Origin: Lamellibrachia satsuma
Taxonomy: Eukaryota > Annelida > Polychaeta > Sabellida > Siboglinidae
Assembly: GCA_033239005.1 (NCBI GenBank)
Contig: BSQZ01000009.1
Span: forward strand, 1,497,752-1,561,751
Direction: 5' to 3'
DNA: 64,000 nt
The notes under the pieces: model-generated
The model's database searches: none
The model's input: only the letters and a program-made list of their open reading frames with translations
Told to the model about the DNA's origin: nothing
Shown: in pieces, positions 37,523-49,342 of the stretch
Layout of the letters: each line of letters begins with the position of its first letter
Numbering within the stretch: position 1 is the stretch's first letter
Program-made: the position numbers and the translations under genes

Positions 37523-40500
37523 ATGGCAATCAGACCACTCATTAAGCGGAAGGTCCTCAAGAAGCGGACAAAACCATTCATCCGCCACCAGTCAGACAGA
37601 TATGTCAAGATTAAGGTGACTTGCGTACTTCTGTATCGATAAATATAATGCACTGATATTCAGAGCAGTGTTAAAGTTAAACATATAAAGGAAACAAACA
37701 TGCGTTTGCTAACTCTTGTATATTATGGCGACTTGTATACTAAGAGAACAAGTGTGACAGAGTAGATGTCATCTTGAAACTAAATTGTATAAGCAATCTT
37801 ATTTTCAGGTTTAAAGATAATTACTAAATTACTATGTCATAAATGTAAAGTTATTTGTTAGGTATAATTCAGCAGCCCCGACTGATGGGTAGGTTAGAAT
37901 ATATTGACAGAAAATAGTTGCCCCATTGCACATGACAGTGATGCACATATTCCTATGAATCGGCATAAAGGTTAAATATCACAGTTAAGTATATGCACAT
38001 CTGCTGAACATATTTCAACATTTTTTATATTGCTAATATGCTTGTGGTTCCAGAGAAGCTGGCGCAAACCCAAGGGTATTGACAACAGGGTAAGGAGGCG
38101 GTTCAAAGGTCAATACAAGATGCCCAACATTGGTTATGGTACAAAGAAGAGTTGCCGTCATATCTGTCCTGATGGCTTCAAAAAGTTCCTTGTCAACAAC
38201 GTTAGGGTAGGTTTTAATATTGCATAGCCATATTTTACCAGTACTGATTAGTATATCTTCTACATGGTTCAAACTCAGATCATGCAAGGCCATCTGATGT
38301 GTAAACACCTAAATTTCAAATGTGTCTTCTGGTAAAATTCCCAATCGAAAATATGGTCCTGTTGTTGCTAGAAAGAAGCAGGTTAGTCTTATAAAGATAA
38401 ATTTTTCACTCCTGAACATTGCAAATTGTCACATTATCTGAGCAGCAACAGTGACCTGTGTAACAGTATATTTTCCCTCCCTGTTATCTTTCTCCTCCCC
38501 ACCAATACCAAAGTTCTCTTCACATCACGTTTATTGTAAATAACCACAAACTATGAAATCCAGTAATTGGAAGCAAGACTATGATGCAATGAATTGACTA
38601 TTTATCGTGAATTTAATGGTGCTATTATATATACAGTCGAGCCTCGTTATAACGCGGTGGTTTGGGTGCACGACTTCAGACCGTGCTATACGCGAGGCGC
38701 GTTAGGTGTTCTCATATCTGCCACCAGGGAGCTACTAAACAACAGCGATCGCTGCCCGCTGCACCAAGTCCATGAACGCTGTCGAAGCTCTTGTGTGCTT
38801 GCAGCAATGTCTTATACGCCAATATGCAGTTTATGGAATTTATTATACTAGCATCAACGTGTATTATTTTAAAATGTCACACCCTGCTGATTCTTGAACT
38901 GAATAAACCACATGTACGTATACCGTTATGGAATAGATCTACTACAATGATGATGTACTGGACCAATAGGCCTACGAATCGAAAATAATAACCTGGATCT
39001 GAGCAGCTGAAAACGTATATGATTTGACAAACGTAGTATGTAATCAGATAAAACACAGAAAACGACAATATGTAGAATTAATAATTGTTTGACTTCGTCT
39101 TTCAACCGATCTCGACCAAAGCATAAATTTAATACACACCACTTAACATTGATTCATCGTTTCATATGCGGATAACGAATTCGTATTTTCACGCACCCGT
39201 AGAGCCTTGGGTTAGGAATTTGGCATGTTGGTTTCGCGTCGCGAAAACGATTAAATTTACGATGTAATGGAAGCATGTCATTTCACCCAAGTGTTATGTT
39301 GGTATTGCGTACTAAATGCATTTAAAACTGTTTATCTGATTCTTATGCGAGGCGTATCTGTGAATCTCGATTGCAATTTACAAACCGTCGAAGCGAAGCC
39401 AGTGACAGCGATTGATGTCGGCGACAGTGCAAAACAAACAACACGTTGATACTCATCCATTGACATTGTTCGCCTAATGTTTCTTGAGAATCGTCAAAGC
39501 AATTCTAAGTAGGTTTAAGCAGGCCCATTTTGGCATTTTCCCCTGGCGGCAGAAAATCGGGGTCCATGACCGACCGCATTATATCCGAATCTGCGCAATA
39601 ACGAGGCGCGACTGTAATTATCACAAACAAAATGTAAAAGCTGAACACAAAGTATCTACAGTCCAATCTGCTTTGTGGTAATTGAAGTCACTAAGCATCA
39701 CCACTGGGGCAATGATGGAAATGTGCCCGCACTGCCTTGTATTCTGAGATATCCTAGGGTAGTATCTTATTAAATTATTCTGTCACGATTACAATTTGTA
39801 TAAAAGTAGTAAGTAAGTATTGTACTCTACATCCCTAATTCAGTCTGGCCCCGGGCTGAATCGGTACAACATATTTTGAATTGAATTCCACCAATTTAGG
39901 GGGCTGGAATTTCTAACACTGCTTCTAACTGAATGCATATTTCTATGACATAGTCGGGTGTTGGGTAGTTCAGATGGATTCAGATTTTGGATGGTTGGTC
40001 AACCTGAATGGAATGGCATGTTATTACCAGGGTTGTAAAAATCATGATTTTTATTTAAATCAGATTTTTTTTTATCTGGTGTATAGACATTTATATTATA
40101 GATGTTTATATTTATACTCTTTCAAACATGTTCTATTCAAATAGATTTGTGTACTTGTCTTAACAGAGGGTACATAAGGACACAGGAACTTGGATGTAAA
40201 CTATAAAATGGGAGATACTGTTCTATGTACTACTGTAAAAGAAAAGGACTTAGGAATAACTATAAGTGCTGATATGAAAGTTTCAGAGCAGTGTGGTATT
40301 GCAGCTTCAAAGGGTAATAAAATTCTTGGGTTGAATAGAAGAAATATAACGTACAAGGAAAAAAAGCTAATTATATCTCTGTATAAAGGAATAGTTGGAC
40401 CTCTTTTACAATACTGTATACAAGCATGGAGACCATATCGTAAGGAGGATATAGATACGCTTGAATGCATACAGAGGAGACCAACTAAAATTGTTCCAGA

Positions 40501-41696
40501 ACTGAGACCTTAGTTATGAAGAACGTCTGAAAGAATGTGGTTTAACAACTCGAGAGACAAGGAGGTTAAGAGGAGTTCAGATTGAAGTTTTTAAGATATT
40601 GAATGTGTATCAAAATATTGATAGAAATATGTTTTTCTCACTCAAGAAGGATAGCAGAACTAGAGGACATGAGGTAAAATTTGTAAAGGATCTGTGTAGA
40701 TTGGATATCAGGAAGTACTTGTTCTCACAGAGGACAATAAATGAATCAAACAAATTGTCTACGAATTGTATAACTGCTAGCAGCGTGGATATGTTTAAAA
40801 ACAAGGTTGACACATATCTCAGGAGGGCGGGCTACACATAGATGGACATTGTTGGACTCTCGATAAACCAATGGCTTCATTGTCCACTTGCCATCTGGGC
40901 CTTTGGCTTGGATGGCAAATCTTGTTAAATCTACATATTTGTTTATATAAAGACATTAGACAATGTCCACAAGGCCTCAACCCCTATAGTTGCATAATCT
41001 GTCTTGGAAAGGAAAGCATGCTGTGTGTCTGTGGCTGTAGCCGTGATAATTATTGTTCGCTGAGAGGGTGGATTAGCACCTGTCCAGGGCTCTGTGTACT
41101 CTAAGCATCTCTAACCAGACTGCAAACTGATACAGTATTAGACCACTGTACCCCAGACTGTCTCACTTGAGACAACAATTGAATTGGTAAAAACTAACAC
41201 AAGCTCTAAGTAGACTTAGGGCTTCTGACTTGAAAAGATCCTCTTGAAGACAAGTTTGTGTGGTTTCATTCCATTCAAAAAGGGAGTAGCTCAAACATGC
41301 ACAATGTCATAAAATATTTGGCTATCAGGCTATCTGGTGAATACACAACTACACAAGTGTGTGCATATTGTGCTTTTGTATTAAAAAACACTTAAAACTG
41401 ATGATCTTGATGCTTGTAAACAATTATTTGTGTTAAATTCATATAAATCAGCAATAAAAAAATCATTAATCACTGATTTTTTTGGAGTGATTTAAATTAA
41501 ACAACCTTGGTTATTACAGCCACCTGTTTCTTTACAGGACCTTGAGATTCTCATGATGCAGAATCGAACCTTCGCGGCTGAGATTGCACATGCTGTGTCA
41601 AGCAAGAAACGAAAACAGATTGTGGAACGTGCTCAGCAACTGTCGATTAAAGTGACCAATCCAAATGCCAGGTTGAGATCTGAGGAGAATGAGTAA
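37523..41696 (+). CDS. RPL32: 60S ribosomal protein L32 (eL32)
   Basis: A structural protein of the large cytosolic ribosomal subunit. The coding exons are 37523-37615 (31 codons), 38054-38206 (51 codons) and 41538-41696 (52 codons plus stop), all in phase 0 with canonical AG/GT borders. The 134-residue product matches animal eL32 almost throughout: [47 protein letters not shown] and the C-terminus [13 protein letters not shown]. The length agrees with the human protein (135). An AATAAA signal follows at 41718. Intron 2 (3331 bp) has been enlarged by at least two DNA transposons, one with a LINE fragment inside. The gene looks intact. Confidence 0.97.
38634..39614. mobile_element. Pogo/Tigger-like non-autonomous DNA transposon
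   Basis: The left end CAGTCGAGCCTCGTTATAAC is matched by an inverted right end (GCAATAACGAGGCGCGACTG). A TA dinucleotide flanks both sides (38632-38633 and 39615-39616), the target duplication of the Tc1/mariner superfamily. The terminal sequence resembles Tigger/pogo elements. The 981-bp interior has no recognisable transposase. Located in RPL32 intron 2. Confidence 0.75.
40028..41509. mobile_element. hAT-like DNA transposon with an inserted LINE fragment
   Basis: Ends CAGGGTTGT and ACAACCTTG are imperfect inverted repeats. They are flanked by an exact 8-bp duplication GTTATTAC (40020-40027 and 41510-41517). An 8-bp duplication with a CAGGG-type terminus is typical of hAT elements. Subterminal poly-T/ATTTAAATCA stretches are also inverted. 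No hAT transposase is recognisable; the interior is largely a LINE reverse transcriptase fragment. Located in RPL32 intron 2, ending 28 bp before exon 3. Confidence 0.75.
40145..40845 (+). pseudogene. LINE reverse transcriptase C-terminal fragment
   Basis: Two plus-strand frames (about 40190-40513 and 40510-40841) encode the post-catalytic region of a non-LTR reverse transcriptase. The motifs are [28 protein letters not shown] and [12 protein letters not shown]; after a frameshift near 40512 come [18 protein letters not shown], then DVRKY-like and [14 protein letters not shown] blocks. The catalytic YADD part is missing. It lies within the hAT-like element and so probably inserted into it or was carried by it. 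Confidence 0.8.
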
Positions 41697-41699
41697 ATT

Positions 41700-42955
41700 C
41701 TGCTGTACAATAAGCATCAATAAATACGTCTGACTGTGCTCGTGTGTTCTTATTTATTGTGACATTTAATATCATAAGGGCTTTGAAGATTTTAGAAACA
41801 AGTTACTGCATGCAGTGCCTAATTTGAACGAAAGTATATTTAGAATTTCAGTATGTGTGGCCAACTTTACCATAAGGATTTAAAGTAATTACATGAACAT
41901 TACGACATTATTATTCCAACTGCTAGTAATTGTAAACGATGTAGAGACAATGGCTGAGCCGTTATTCAAACAACATGAAAAGACCAGTAGGCTGATAATT
42001 TTATGATTTCAGAAATACCTGCTCAATGAAACAATGCAGGAGTAGCAAGCCAATTACTATTTGTTGGGATGCCCCATTGCTGTGTCTATGGTTTCACCAC
42101 ATATTCCTAGCACACACAAACAGCATGTTTTCAGATATGTGCAGGCGGACAACAAATATTATCTTCAAGCAGGAGTTGCAACCTGTATTGAATTCTAAGC
42201 AAGCTCATCACACCCCACCATAATTTGATTTGTGCAGAACTTCCGAGTTATTTTTTCCAATTGCCACATGGTAACATTGCCATGCAGACCCTTTGTTTAA
42301 ATTTGGACAAATGTTCTCGCCTCAGACCATGAAATGGCATACAAATGTATACTTAGCTGCTACAAAGACTGAGTTCATATACAATTCTAGGGTTGGATTG
42401 AGGACCACATTTGGAAATAAAACCAGGTCGCACCAGCACAAGAAAGTGAGGTTCAACTCATTTTCTTTCAATTCGAATTCAGGAATTGATTTGAATCATT
42501 TTGTAATTTACCCCAGCCCTGACAACAAGCCAGATCGCACCTACAACAAGTTCCCATTTTTGCCGCTAGTTCATGGGGACAAGTAAAATGTGCATAATAA
42601 AAGATAAAACAAATAGATCATCATGGTTTCTTTTCGACCATTTAGAAAGTACATTTCATGCGATCATGTGTAATTCGTCGGCACACAGCAATAAACGAGT
42701 AACACAGGCGCAGCAACAAAACTGCCTGCCGTGGTTTGTTGTTCGGTTTGTCTGCGAAGTGCAAAAGTATAAAGCATAGTTTATTTAGTTTTTATTTCAA
42801 TATAGTTTATTATATTATTTAAATTTGTGTCATCAAACATACTGTATTTATATATATGTATATATACTAAAAACTAAAACTACTATATATATAGTATAGT
42901 TTATTTACATTTTAGTATATATATTATATATACATATACTAAAAACTAAATAAAC

Positions 42956-43002
<47 letters not shown>

Positions 43003-45430
43003 CTAGTTTTAAAACAGTATTTATTTTGTAACTTTATATCTGGACTGTCAGCATAATTGTGTGCCTTTTTATGTATGTGTTCTTTTGTTGTAAAGCGCGT
43101 TGATCTGTCTATAGGAGTATGCGCTATATAAGAACTAAATTATTGTTAAAAAGAGGGCCTTGCATGAAATAGTCCATTCGTTCAAAAAATAATAAAACAT
43201 TTTGTATTTGATAATATTACTAAAGTACAAATGGGAAATGTAGCAATTCAATGGTAAGGTAGGGCCTATTGCAAAAGATACGTTACCTTTATGAATTATT
43301 GAATTTATATTTGACTTGTATGTTTTTTATATGAGGTCAGTGACCAATTAAGGTTGTCAATTTGATTTAAATTTTGTGCCAACGTAACTTTTTTACATCC
43401 GTACAACGTTGATGACTGACATTAAAGTATTTACAATGAAATGTCATATATAAAATTGAAATCTAGTTGGCTGGACTGGCGACATTATTTCAACGTTGTG
43501 TCAACGTCACGATTCCACATAACGTTGATGACCAGACATTGTATTTAAATAAGAATCTAGTTAGTTAATTGGGCTGCCAAATTAATTTCAACATTGTATC
43601 AACATCAAACTTCTACGTCCTTACGACGTTGATAACTAGACGTTGGAAAGACGTTGGGTTAGGTTGTCGACTTGATTTCAACGTCACGTTTCCACGTCCG
43701 TATAACGTTGGTGACAAGACGCAGAAAAGACGTCGTATTTATATAGCAATTTATTTTGTTGGACTGTCGACTTGATTGCAACGCTGTATGAACGTTACAT
43801 TTCCACGTCCTTGTAATGTTGGTGACCAGACGTTGTAAAGATGTTGGGTTTGGTTACTGACTTGATTTCAACGTTGTGTGAAAGTCAAATTTCCACGTCC
43901 TTACAACGTCGATGGCCACACGTTGTAAATACGTTGTATTTACGTTTTTCGACGTCGCTACGTATATGCAACCAATACTCAACGTCATACCGACGTCATA
44001 TGCCGGCTGGATTCCTTTTCAAAAACTTTATTATAGTAACACTATTTTTGAAACAAATGTGCCTTTTGTGACAACGTGGCCCTTTTGAAATGAAATGAAA
44101 TAAAATTTATTAGACCAATAATTACAAGTACATATTATAATTTAGCATATACAATAGGTCAGGAGACTCCCGTTAAGGCATTTAAATGCCGCTGTCACAA
44201 GAGCCATCTTGAATAATAATTGTAGTATAATAATAATAATAATACATTTACAGAGTAATTTAGCTAATAATACATGAACATGCTATAGCAAAGATTATAA
44301 TCAAAAGTTCGTATAGTACCTGACATACATGTGCACATATGCACACACACAAAAACTAAATGCATCAATAGACATTACAATAAATTTATTTTCAAGACAA
44401 CATTAAATCTGCCAAGATATAACAAGGCGACGTTTACATTGGGAGTTAAGTTAATTAATTTCCACATATATAACAGTTAATAATAGTAAAAACATTTTGA
44501 TACCTTTCAATAGTGTACCGTTTAATATAGGTGGATAATCCATGGATACTGTGGGTGAATATTTTATTAATAATGATCTGGAGAATTATTAAATTTCTTT
44601 GCTATGCTGAACCTGGTGTTCAATGATGATGAAACAATTTTCATTTGAAACAGAATATTCGTTATTTGAAACAGAATTTACCTTATTCGGAAACGGAATT
44701 TGCCTTTTTGACAATTAGTATCCCTACATGTGTAACACTTGTGGACCGTCACATAACTCTATCACAGTTCATAGACAATTTGTAGTAGCTCTCTGAAATG
44801 CTACCAGCAAAAATATGTAGTTCCGATCTAATGTGTTTGTTTTGTGCACCCATTTCATATGTGAAATCATTGTCTATGGGGAGACACTACACTAAAATAG
44901 GATATTTTTTATTGCGTAGTGTACAAGAGTAACAACTATTGACATTTTTATATGTCATATCACCTTTTACATGACTGCAAATAAAATAGCCACTATATGA
45001 TATAATTACAGCCTATCAAAAAAAGATTGTAACACGAAAGGTAATGAATATTTTATCATAGCGTTATTGTAAACATAACATTTATTGACACATTTCTATA
45101 CAATGCTCTAAATAAATCTCTTGGTGACTTTGAAGAATATACAGGTGACCACAACAATTCAAACCAGATGAGTATACCTAATCACAATCGCAACAGAAGT
45201 TTCTGGTTTTTAGGTCCCTGGATAAGCATATTTTAAAGCTAATGCTATCACATTTCGTAATCCCGGCTAGAACATTAGTTACCAGGTTCAAACTGCCACA
45301 TTACAGACAGAGCCTGGGTGACGAGGCTTTAGCACAATGAACTTGGTCTAATTCAACATGTTTCTTATAAGGGCATATCTGTAGTGTCTTTGTCGTTGTT
45401 CGTTATTACAAGTTTATTGTTACAAAACAT
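41700..45430. other. Intergenic repeat-rich stretch
   Basis: No gene is supportable. It contains (TA)n tracts and a palindromic ACTAAAAACTAAA/TTTAGT patch at 42840-43000. It also holds an ACGTT-rich repeat at 43380-44000 and a probable LINE 3' tail on the minus strand at about 44085-44215, ending in a GAAAT repeat with an AATAAA-like signal. Confidence 0.5.
43380..44005. repeat. ACGTT-rich interspersed/tandem repeat
   Basis: Five to six diverged units of roughly 110-120 bp. Each contains GACTTGATTTCAACGTTGTG, a TTTCCACGTCC block and GACCAGACGTTG. The many ACGTT/AACGT words make the region rich in CpG compared with its AT-rich flanks. Confidence 0.75.
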
Positions 45431-45436
45431 AACAAA

Positions 45437-46528
45437 TTGGCGACGAGGATGGGATACGAACTGACTGTGGATCCAAGACTACCGTCAGTATGTATGTGGT
45501 TCGCAGTAGCTGAAAGTGTCGGAAAAAACAAGTTACCGTGTCTGTGTCAGCGTTCGGCTTCGGAAAGGTGTTGAAGTTTAATCACAGTGCTGATTGGGAA
45601 GCTTATACGGAACAATTAGACTTCTACTTCCTGGCAAACGGAGTGACGGACAGCAAAAAAGAAGGCAATTCTATATTATTATTGAGTATTGTCAAATGTC
45701 TCAACGGAGACGTACCAGCTGTTAAAAAACTTGTTAGTACCGGCAACACTGAAAGATGCCGAAGTAACTTATGCGGTGATAGTGAACCGGTTAGAAAAAA
45801 ACACGAAGCCGAAGAAATCAGCTCTAGTGGCTCGATACGAGTTTGACAATCGATCTAGGAAGATTGATGGATCTGTCAGCGATTATGTTGCAACGCCGAA
45901 GTACTTGGCGAGCAAGTACAAAGCCAAATGTCTCAGGGATCGTTTAGTATCTGGCAAGAGATGATAAGATGCTCAGAGACCTTCTGAAAGAAAAACTCGA
46001 AGATTTATCGTTTGAAAATGCGGTGAGACGATGTCAAGCGATAGAGCAGGCGAACCGAGTGTTTCACGGCGACTTGGGTCAGGACAATAAAGCGCACAAG
46101 TTGGACAGCTCCAACACGCGACAGTCGAAACGTGCAGACATCACGGGGAAGTGCTACATATGCAACGGACAACACAGTTCGAAAGGCTATCCATTTATCA
46201 AGGAGAAATGTTACCAGCGTGGTAAGGTCGGCCATATTCGGAAAGTATGCCGACTGAAGACGGGTAACAGACAAACATCAGGGAAGTCATTGAACGTCAT
46301 GCAAGGCAGTGGCCATGATGAAATTGAGCAGAATGACTGGGTAGGACTGTACCAAGTATCCGAGAGAAGTGAGAAGAAGCCAATCTCTGTGACGATGGAA
46401 CTCGAAAACAAAGAAATGGTGATGGAACTGGATACAGGCTCAGCGGTATCTGTCATAGGAGAGGCCAAATACTGTGAACATTTGAGTAACGTGCCATTAA
46501 CATTAGCAAACACCACCCTATAACTGCA
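45437..46528 (+). mobile_element. Ty3/Gypsy-like retrotransposon, 5' part (gag, start of protease)
   Basis: A TTGGCGACGAGGAT stretch at 45437-45450 resembles the junction of LTR end and primer-binding site in metazoan Gypsy elements. Frames 45538-45846, 45689-45964 and 45969-46523 encode a gag protein split by frameshifts. The last frame carries zinc-knuckle remnants (CYICNG and CYQRGKVGHIRKVC, the latter with one Cys replaced) and then an aspartic protease start with MELDTGSAVSVI. The coding sequence is cut at 46529 by the Polinton insertion and resumes at 62953. I could not delimit an LTR. Confidence 0.8.
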
Positions 46529-46534
46529 CACGTA
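46529..46534. repeat. Target site duplication, left copy (CACGTA)
   Basis: The 6-bp CACGTA immediately precedes the left inverted repeat and is identical to 62947-62952 after the right one. Six base pairs is the duplication length of Polinton/Maverick integrases. Confidence 0.9.
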
Positions 46535-46673
46535 AGTAGTACCTTATAGCTTTTGACACCTCACGAGAATATCCACCCATGGTCTACTTCTACATCCGGT
46601 TGCGCGCGCAGCCTCCTAGCGGAGAGTAGAGTAACCGTAGCGCCATCTAGCGACTGACGAACGCTCGCGCGCG
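46535..46673 (+). repeat. Left terminal inverted repeat of the Polinton
   Basis: Aligned with the reverse complement of the right end, the first 70 bp are identical. There are four differences over about 139 bp, three of them C/T transitions. Similarity ends in a CG-alternating run. Confidence 0.95.
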
Positions 46674-46792
46674 TGATCTTCTGGGTGCGCTCTTTAGCGA
46701 CTGCGACTGAATGATGGACTGACGGGTGGGGATACCTAACGGACAGTGCGTTGTGTAGGAGACAAACAAAAGTGTACGGTGCACACGTATTT

Positions 46793-46798
46793 TTTATT
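46793..46798 (-). terminator. Polyadenylation signal AATAAA for the leftward genes
   Basis: TTTATT on the plus strand (AATAAA on the minus strand) lies about 60 bp after the protease stop codon, between the last gene and the left inverted repeat. It fits a shared 3' end for the capsid-protease transcripts. Confidence 0.5.
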
Positions 46799-46856
46799 GA
46801 ATACAACAAAGCGGTAGCGATACAATCGTAACGACATACAACAAAGCGCCAGAGGC

Positions 46857-47336
46857 TCAGTACGATGTGCGATTGTACGGTATACCCTTTTTCAGTAGGT
46901 TAAGCCAATCAAACACGCGACAACCGTTAGCGACCAGATCGGTTCGGAACGCGTTTACGAAAGTTCTCATAGGAGAACCGTTACATCGAAACATTATATA
47001 AGCCACACAATATTGTCCGCAAACGCTAGACAGTGGACTCTGAAGTCTCTTGCTATTATGAGTCCACTCGGAACAGTATTTGTTCAAGAAGGCGCTGAAC
47101 GCGGCGTGAAGGGGCGGTAGACCGTACGAACAGAAGTATTCACCGCGTCCGTCGGAGGACAGGTACAGCGCTATCCAATGTTCGCCCGGTTCGCTGCCGT
47201 CGTCGGTGTTGCACACGAAGGCGATCGGCAAAGCGTCTATTGTTTTAGGCAGTCCGTCTTTGGGTACAACACCACCAAAGACGGACGCGGTGTTCGAATC
47301 CATCGCCAGTAGACGAGCGATCTGCAGGGTGTCCAT
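46857..47336 (-). CDS. Adenain-type cysteine protease (PRO)
   Basis: A 159-residue protein of the C5/Ulp1-like protease family, which matures capsid proteins in adenoviruses and is a core Polinton gene. Visible signatures are GEHWIALY with the catalytic His53, Gln99 as the oxyanion residue seven positions before Cys106 in VCGQYC, and a CSYGLPP block. In relatives this block reads DSYG, so the catalytic acid appears to be Cys69 here. That is a two-base codon change and may inactivate the enzyme. Its ATG lies one base after the major capsid stop codon, so both are probably read from one transcript. The stop is TGA. Length is close to that of other Polinton proteases. The frame is intact. Confidence 0.88.
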   Translation of the reverse strand: MDTLQIARLLAMDSNTASVFGGVVPKDGLPKTIDALPIAFVCNTDDGSEPGEHWIALYLSSDGRGEYFCSYGLPPLHAAFSAFLNKYCSEWTHNSKRLQSPLSSVCGQYCVAYIMFRCNGSPMRTFVNAFRTDLVANGCRVFDWLNLLKKGIPYNRTSY

Positions 47337-47337
47337 C

Positions 47338-48652
47338 TCAGTAGTCGTAGATGACGTTGCGATTCTTGTCGATTTCCAGCACGGATTCGAATTCGGCGTA
47401 GGCGACGACGTTCACGGTGGTACGAAGCGCTTCTCGGAAATGAAATTCGATGCGCAGGTTGCCTTTTTGCACCAGATTGAAGCAGGGACCGTCGCACTGG
47501 TCGGGGGTCAGGTCGAAACAGAAGAAGGTGTAGCCGTCTCGGTAGTCGTCGCGAGTCAGACCGTTCCCTTCGTCCTGCCAGATCTTACCGGTCGAGGTGA
47601 ACAGGCTCGTGTAGCTCCTGACGAAGAGGTTTTCCTCGAAGTTGGGCTGGAAGGGCTTGGAGGGTATCTGACGTCCGTCCACGTACACCGAGTGGAAGCC
47701 TATGGCGTTGTTCTTGGCGTGAAACGGGTTTTTATCGTACGTGCCGCTGTAGGCGTCGTTGTCGATGCAGCACAGTACGAGACGTTTCGGCAGTGTACTG
47801 AGGAACAGGTTCTCGTGCGTGTGCGATCGAGCTCCCGCGGGAATGGAGTACACCTTGACGGTGACGGGTCGTAACGAATACTTGACCGTGCTCTTCGAGC
47901 GCTTTGATGTGAGCCACCTGCACGGCTGGGTTGAGGGTGGCCTTCTTGACGAACAAGGTTGCATTGACGATCGTTATCTTGTAATCAGGGGCTGCTCCTC
48001 CGGACATCAACGCAAACGACGGCTTACTACGCACCAGTCGTATCTTGACGTCGACTCCGTTGATTAGGAATTTATCCTGCAGAAACATATCCACGTGGAG
48101 GCGACCCATCATGTCGACCACGCGACTGCCTGTTATGTACTCTCGTCGAGTCACGAACCCGGGGTTAGGATCGGGTCCGCCTGCCAGCTCGACGGTGCTC
48201 ATGCGACTAGCCTTGTCCTTGTACCACAGCTGATTCGTCAGTTGCGTCGACTTAGCACCGAATCCGTAGGTCAACAGCGTTTCCACGTAGGCTCGATACG
48301 CGTACGTGTTGGACGACTGGGTCACGAGCGTGCCGTTCAGGGAGACGTCGACCTGACTCCACAGCGAATGCAGCCAGTTGTTCACCGGTCCTACGGGTAC
48401 AGCCGCGTTGAGATCGTTTCCGTTGGGCTGCGTCACCTTCACCTGCACGTGTATCATCGTGCTGGCGAGATCTATGTAATCGTCTCCGGAACCGGGGATG
48501 AGGAATTCTATCGGTCCTCCAGAGTCCAGAGAGGCCGTGGGTTGATGCTCCACCACGTGACTGGCGATGATGCAGTTCTGAGTGGGAGGTACGGTAAAGA
48601 GATCCAGCTCGCTCTTGACTCCCTCGCACGACTGTCTATGCACGAACGCCAT
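47338..48652 (-). pseudogene. Major capsid protein (double-jelly-roll, hexon-like), frameshifted
   Basis: The product should form the pseudo-hexameric capsomers. The frame from ATG 48652 encodes the first domain: a HVVEHQPTASLDSGGPIEF region, the DDYIDLASTMIHVQVKV strand and a WLHSLWSQVDVSLNGTLV block, all characteristic of Polinton capsids. Near 47890 reading shifts frame and continues in the frame that ends at 47338 with FDLTPDQCDGPCFNL and the terminal strands. Total length would be about 437 codons. One frameshift therefore separates the two jelly-roll halves. A TATAAAA box at 48740-48747 lies upstream. The start ATG is supported by a matching start in the duplicated copy at 48963. Function follows from the family; no structure was computed. 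Confidence 0.85.
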
Positions 48653-48963
48653 TGTCGATCTCTCTCTGTCTCGTTTCTCAGACGTCCGTCTCTCGCGTCT
48701 TCTCTTTACTGCAGTGATTGTCGTCTTTGCGGGCGGTCGTTTTATACCCTTACCCAAGGCCACGGTGTTTACGACGCAACACAACAGAATGTCCACGACC
48801 TCGCTGGTATTGAGCACCGACGAAGTCGGGCAGCGCACCGCCGACCTGGCGCGCGTAAGAATCGTAATTCATCGGAAAGTCCGTAAGTCAACGGTGTGTT
48901 CGTGTGGGAGGGTCGATACGCGTACGTGTTGGTCTCACACGACTGTCTATACACGAGCGTCAT
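48653..48963 (-). pseudogene. Remnant of a tandem duplication: truncated capsid start plus truncated pX copy
   Basis: The stretch repeats the pX-capsid junction in damaged form. From ATG 48963 it copies the capsid start (the RQSCE region), jumps to the TYAYR...LTYG region of the same gene, then ends. From ATG 48872 it copies the pX start (MNYDSYARQVGGALPDF), loses the pX middle, and resumes with the basic pX tail that runs into the intact capsid start at 48652. Order on the minus strand is therefore pX, capsid fragment, pX fragment, capsid. The TATA box used by the capsid gene lies in the duplicated pX tail. Confidence 0.75.
48740..48747 (-). promoter_or_regulatory. TATA box upstream of the major capsid gene
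   Basis: GGTATAAAACG on the minus strand, about 90 bp before ATG 48652. The same word occurs in the intact pX gene, where it encodes part of GKRIKRP, so the promoter element may originate in pX coding sequence. Confidence 0.45.
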
Positions 48964-49342
48964 TGTCGAATATGTCGATCTCTCGTTTCTTGGACGTCCG
49001 TTTCTTGCGTCGTCTCTTTACTGCAGTGATTGTTCCCTTTACGGACGGTCGTTTTATACGTTTACCGGGGGGAGATTGAAGACCCGTCAACAAGGCATCG
49101 GTGACGCGTCGCTTGGCAGCCGTTTTTATGTTCTGGCCCGATAAGACATCGCCGGCTATACGAACGCCGGTCTTCAACGCTCCCTTACCTAAAGCCACGG
49201 CACCTCTCTTGATGAGCGGCATGGCGCTGCGCAACAGACCGCCGAACAGACTGCCCAGTCCGTGACCTCGTTGGTATTGCGCACCGGCGAAGTAGGGCAG
49301 CGCACCGCCAGCCTGACGCGCGTAATAATCGTTGTAGTTCAT
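48947..49342 (-). CDS. Adenovirus pX/mu-like minor virion protein
   Basis: 131 residues. The N-terminal half has the signature shared by this family in Polintons/adintoviruses: YYARQAGGALPYFAG, QRGHGLGSLFGGLLR and GVRIAGDVLSGQNIKTAAKRR, a Gly/Ala-rich amphipathic region. The C-terminal half is strongly basic (AVKRRRKKRTSKKRE), as expected of a DNA-condensing or membrane-active virion protein. The ATG overlaps the penton stop codon (ATGA at 49342-49339). The TAG stop lies inside the duplicated capsid start. The frame is intact. Assignment to pX/mu is by motif resemblance; its role in this element is inferred. Confidence 0.75.
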   Translation of the reverse strand: MNYNDYYARQAGGALPYFAGAQYQRGHGLGSLFGGLLRSAMPLIKRGAVALGKGALKTGVRIAGDVLSGQNIKTAAKRRVTDALLTGLQSPPGKRIKRPSVKGTITAVKRRRKKRTSKKREIDIFDNDARV

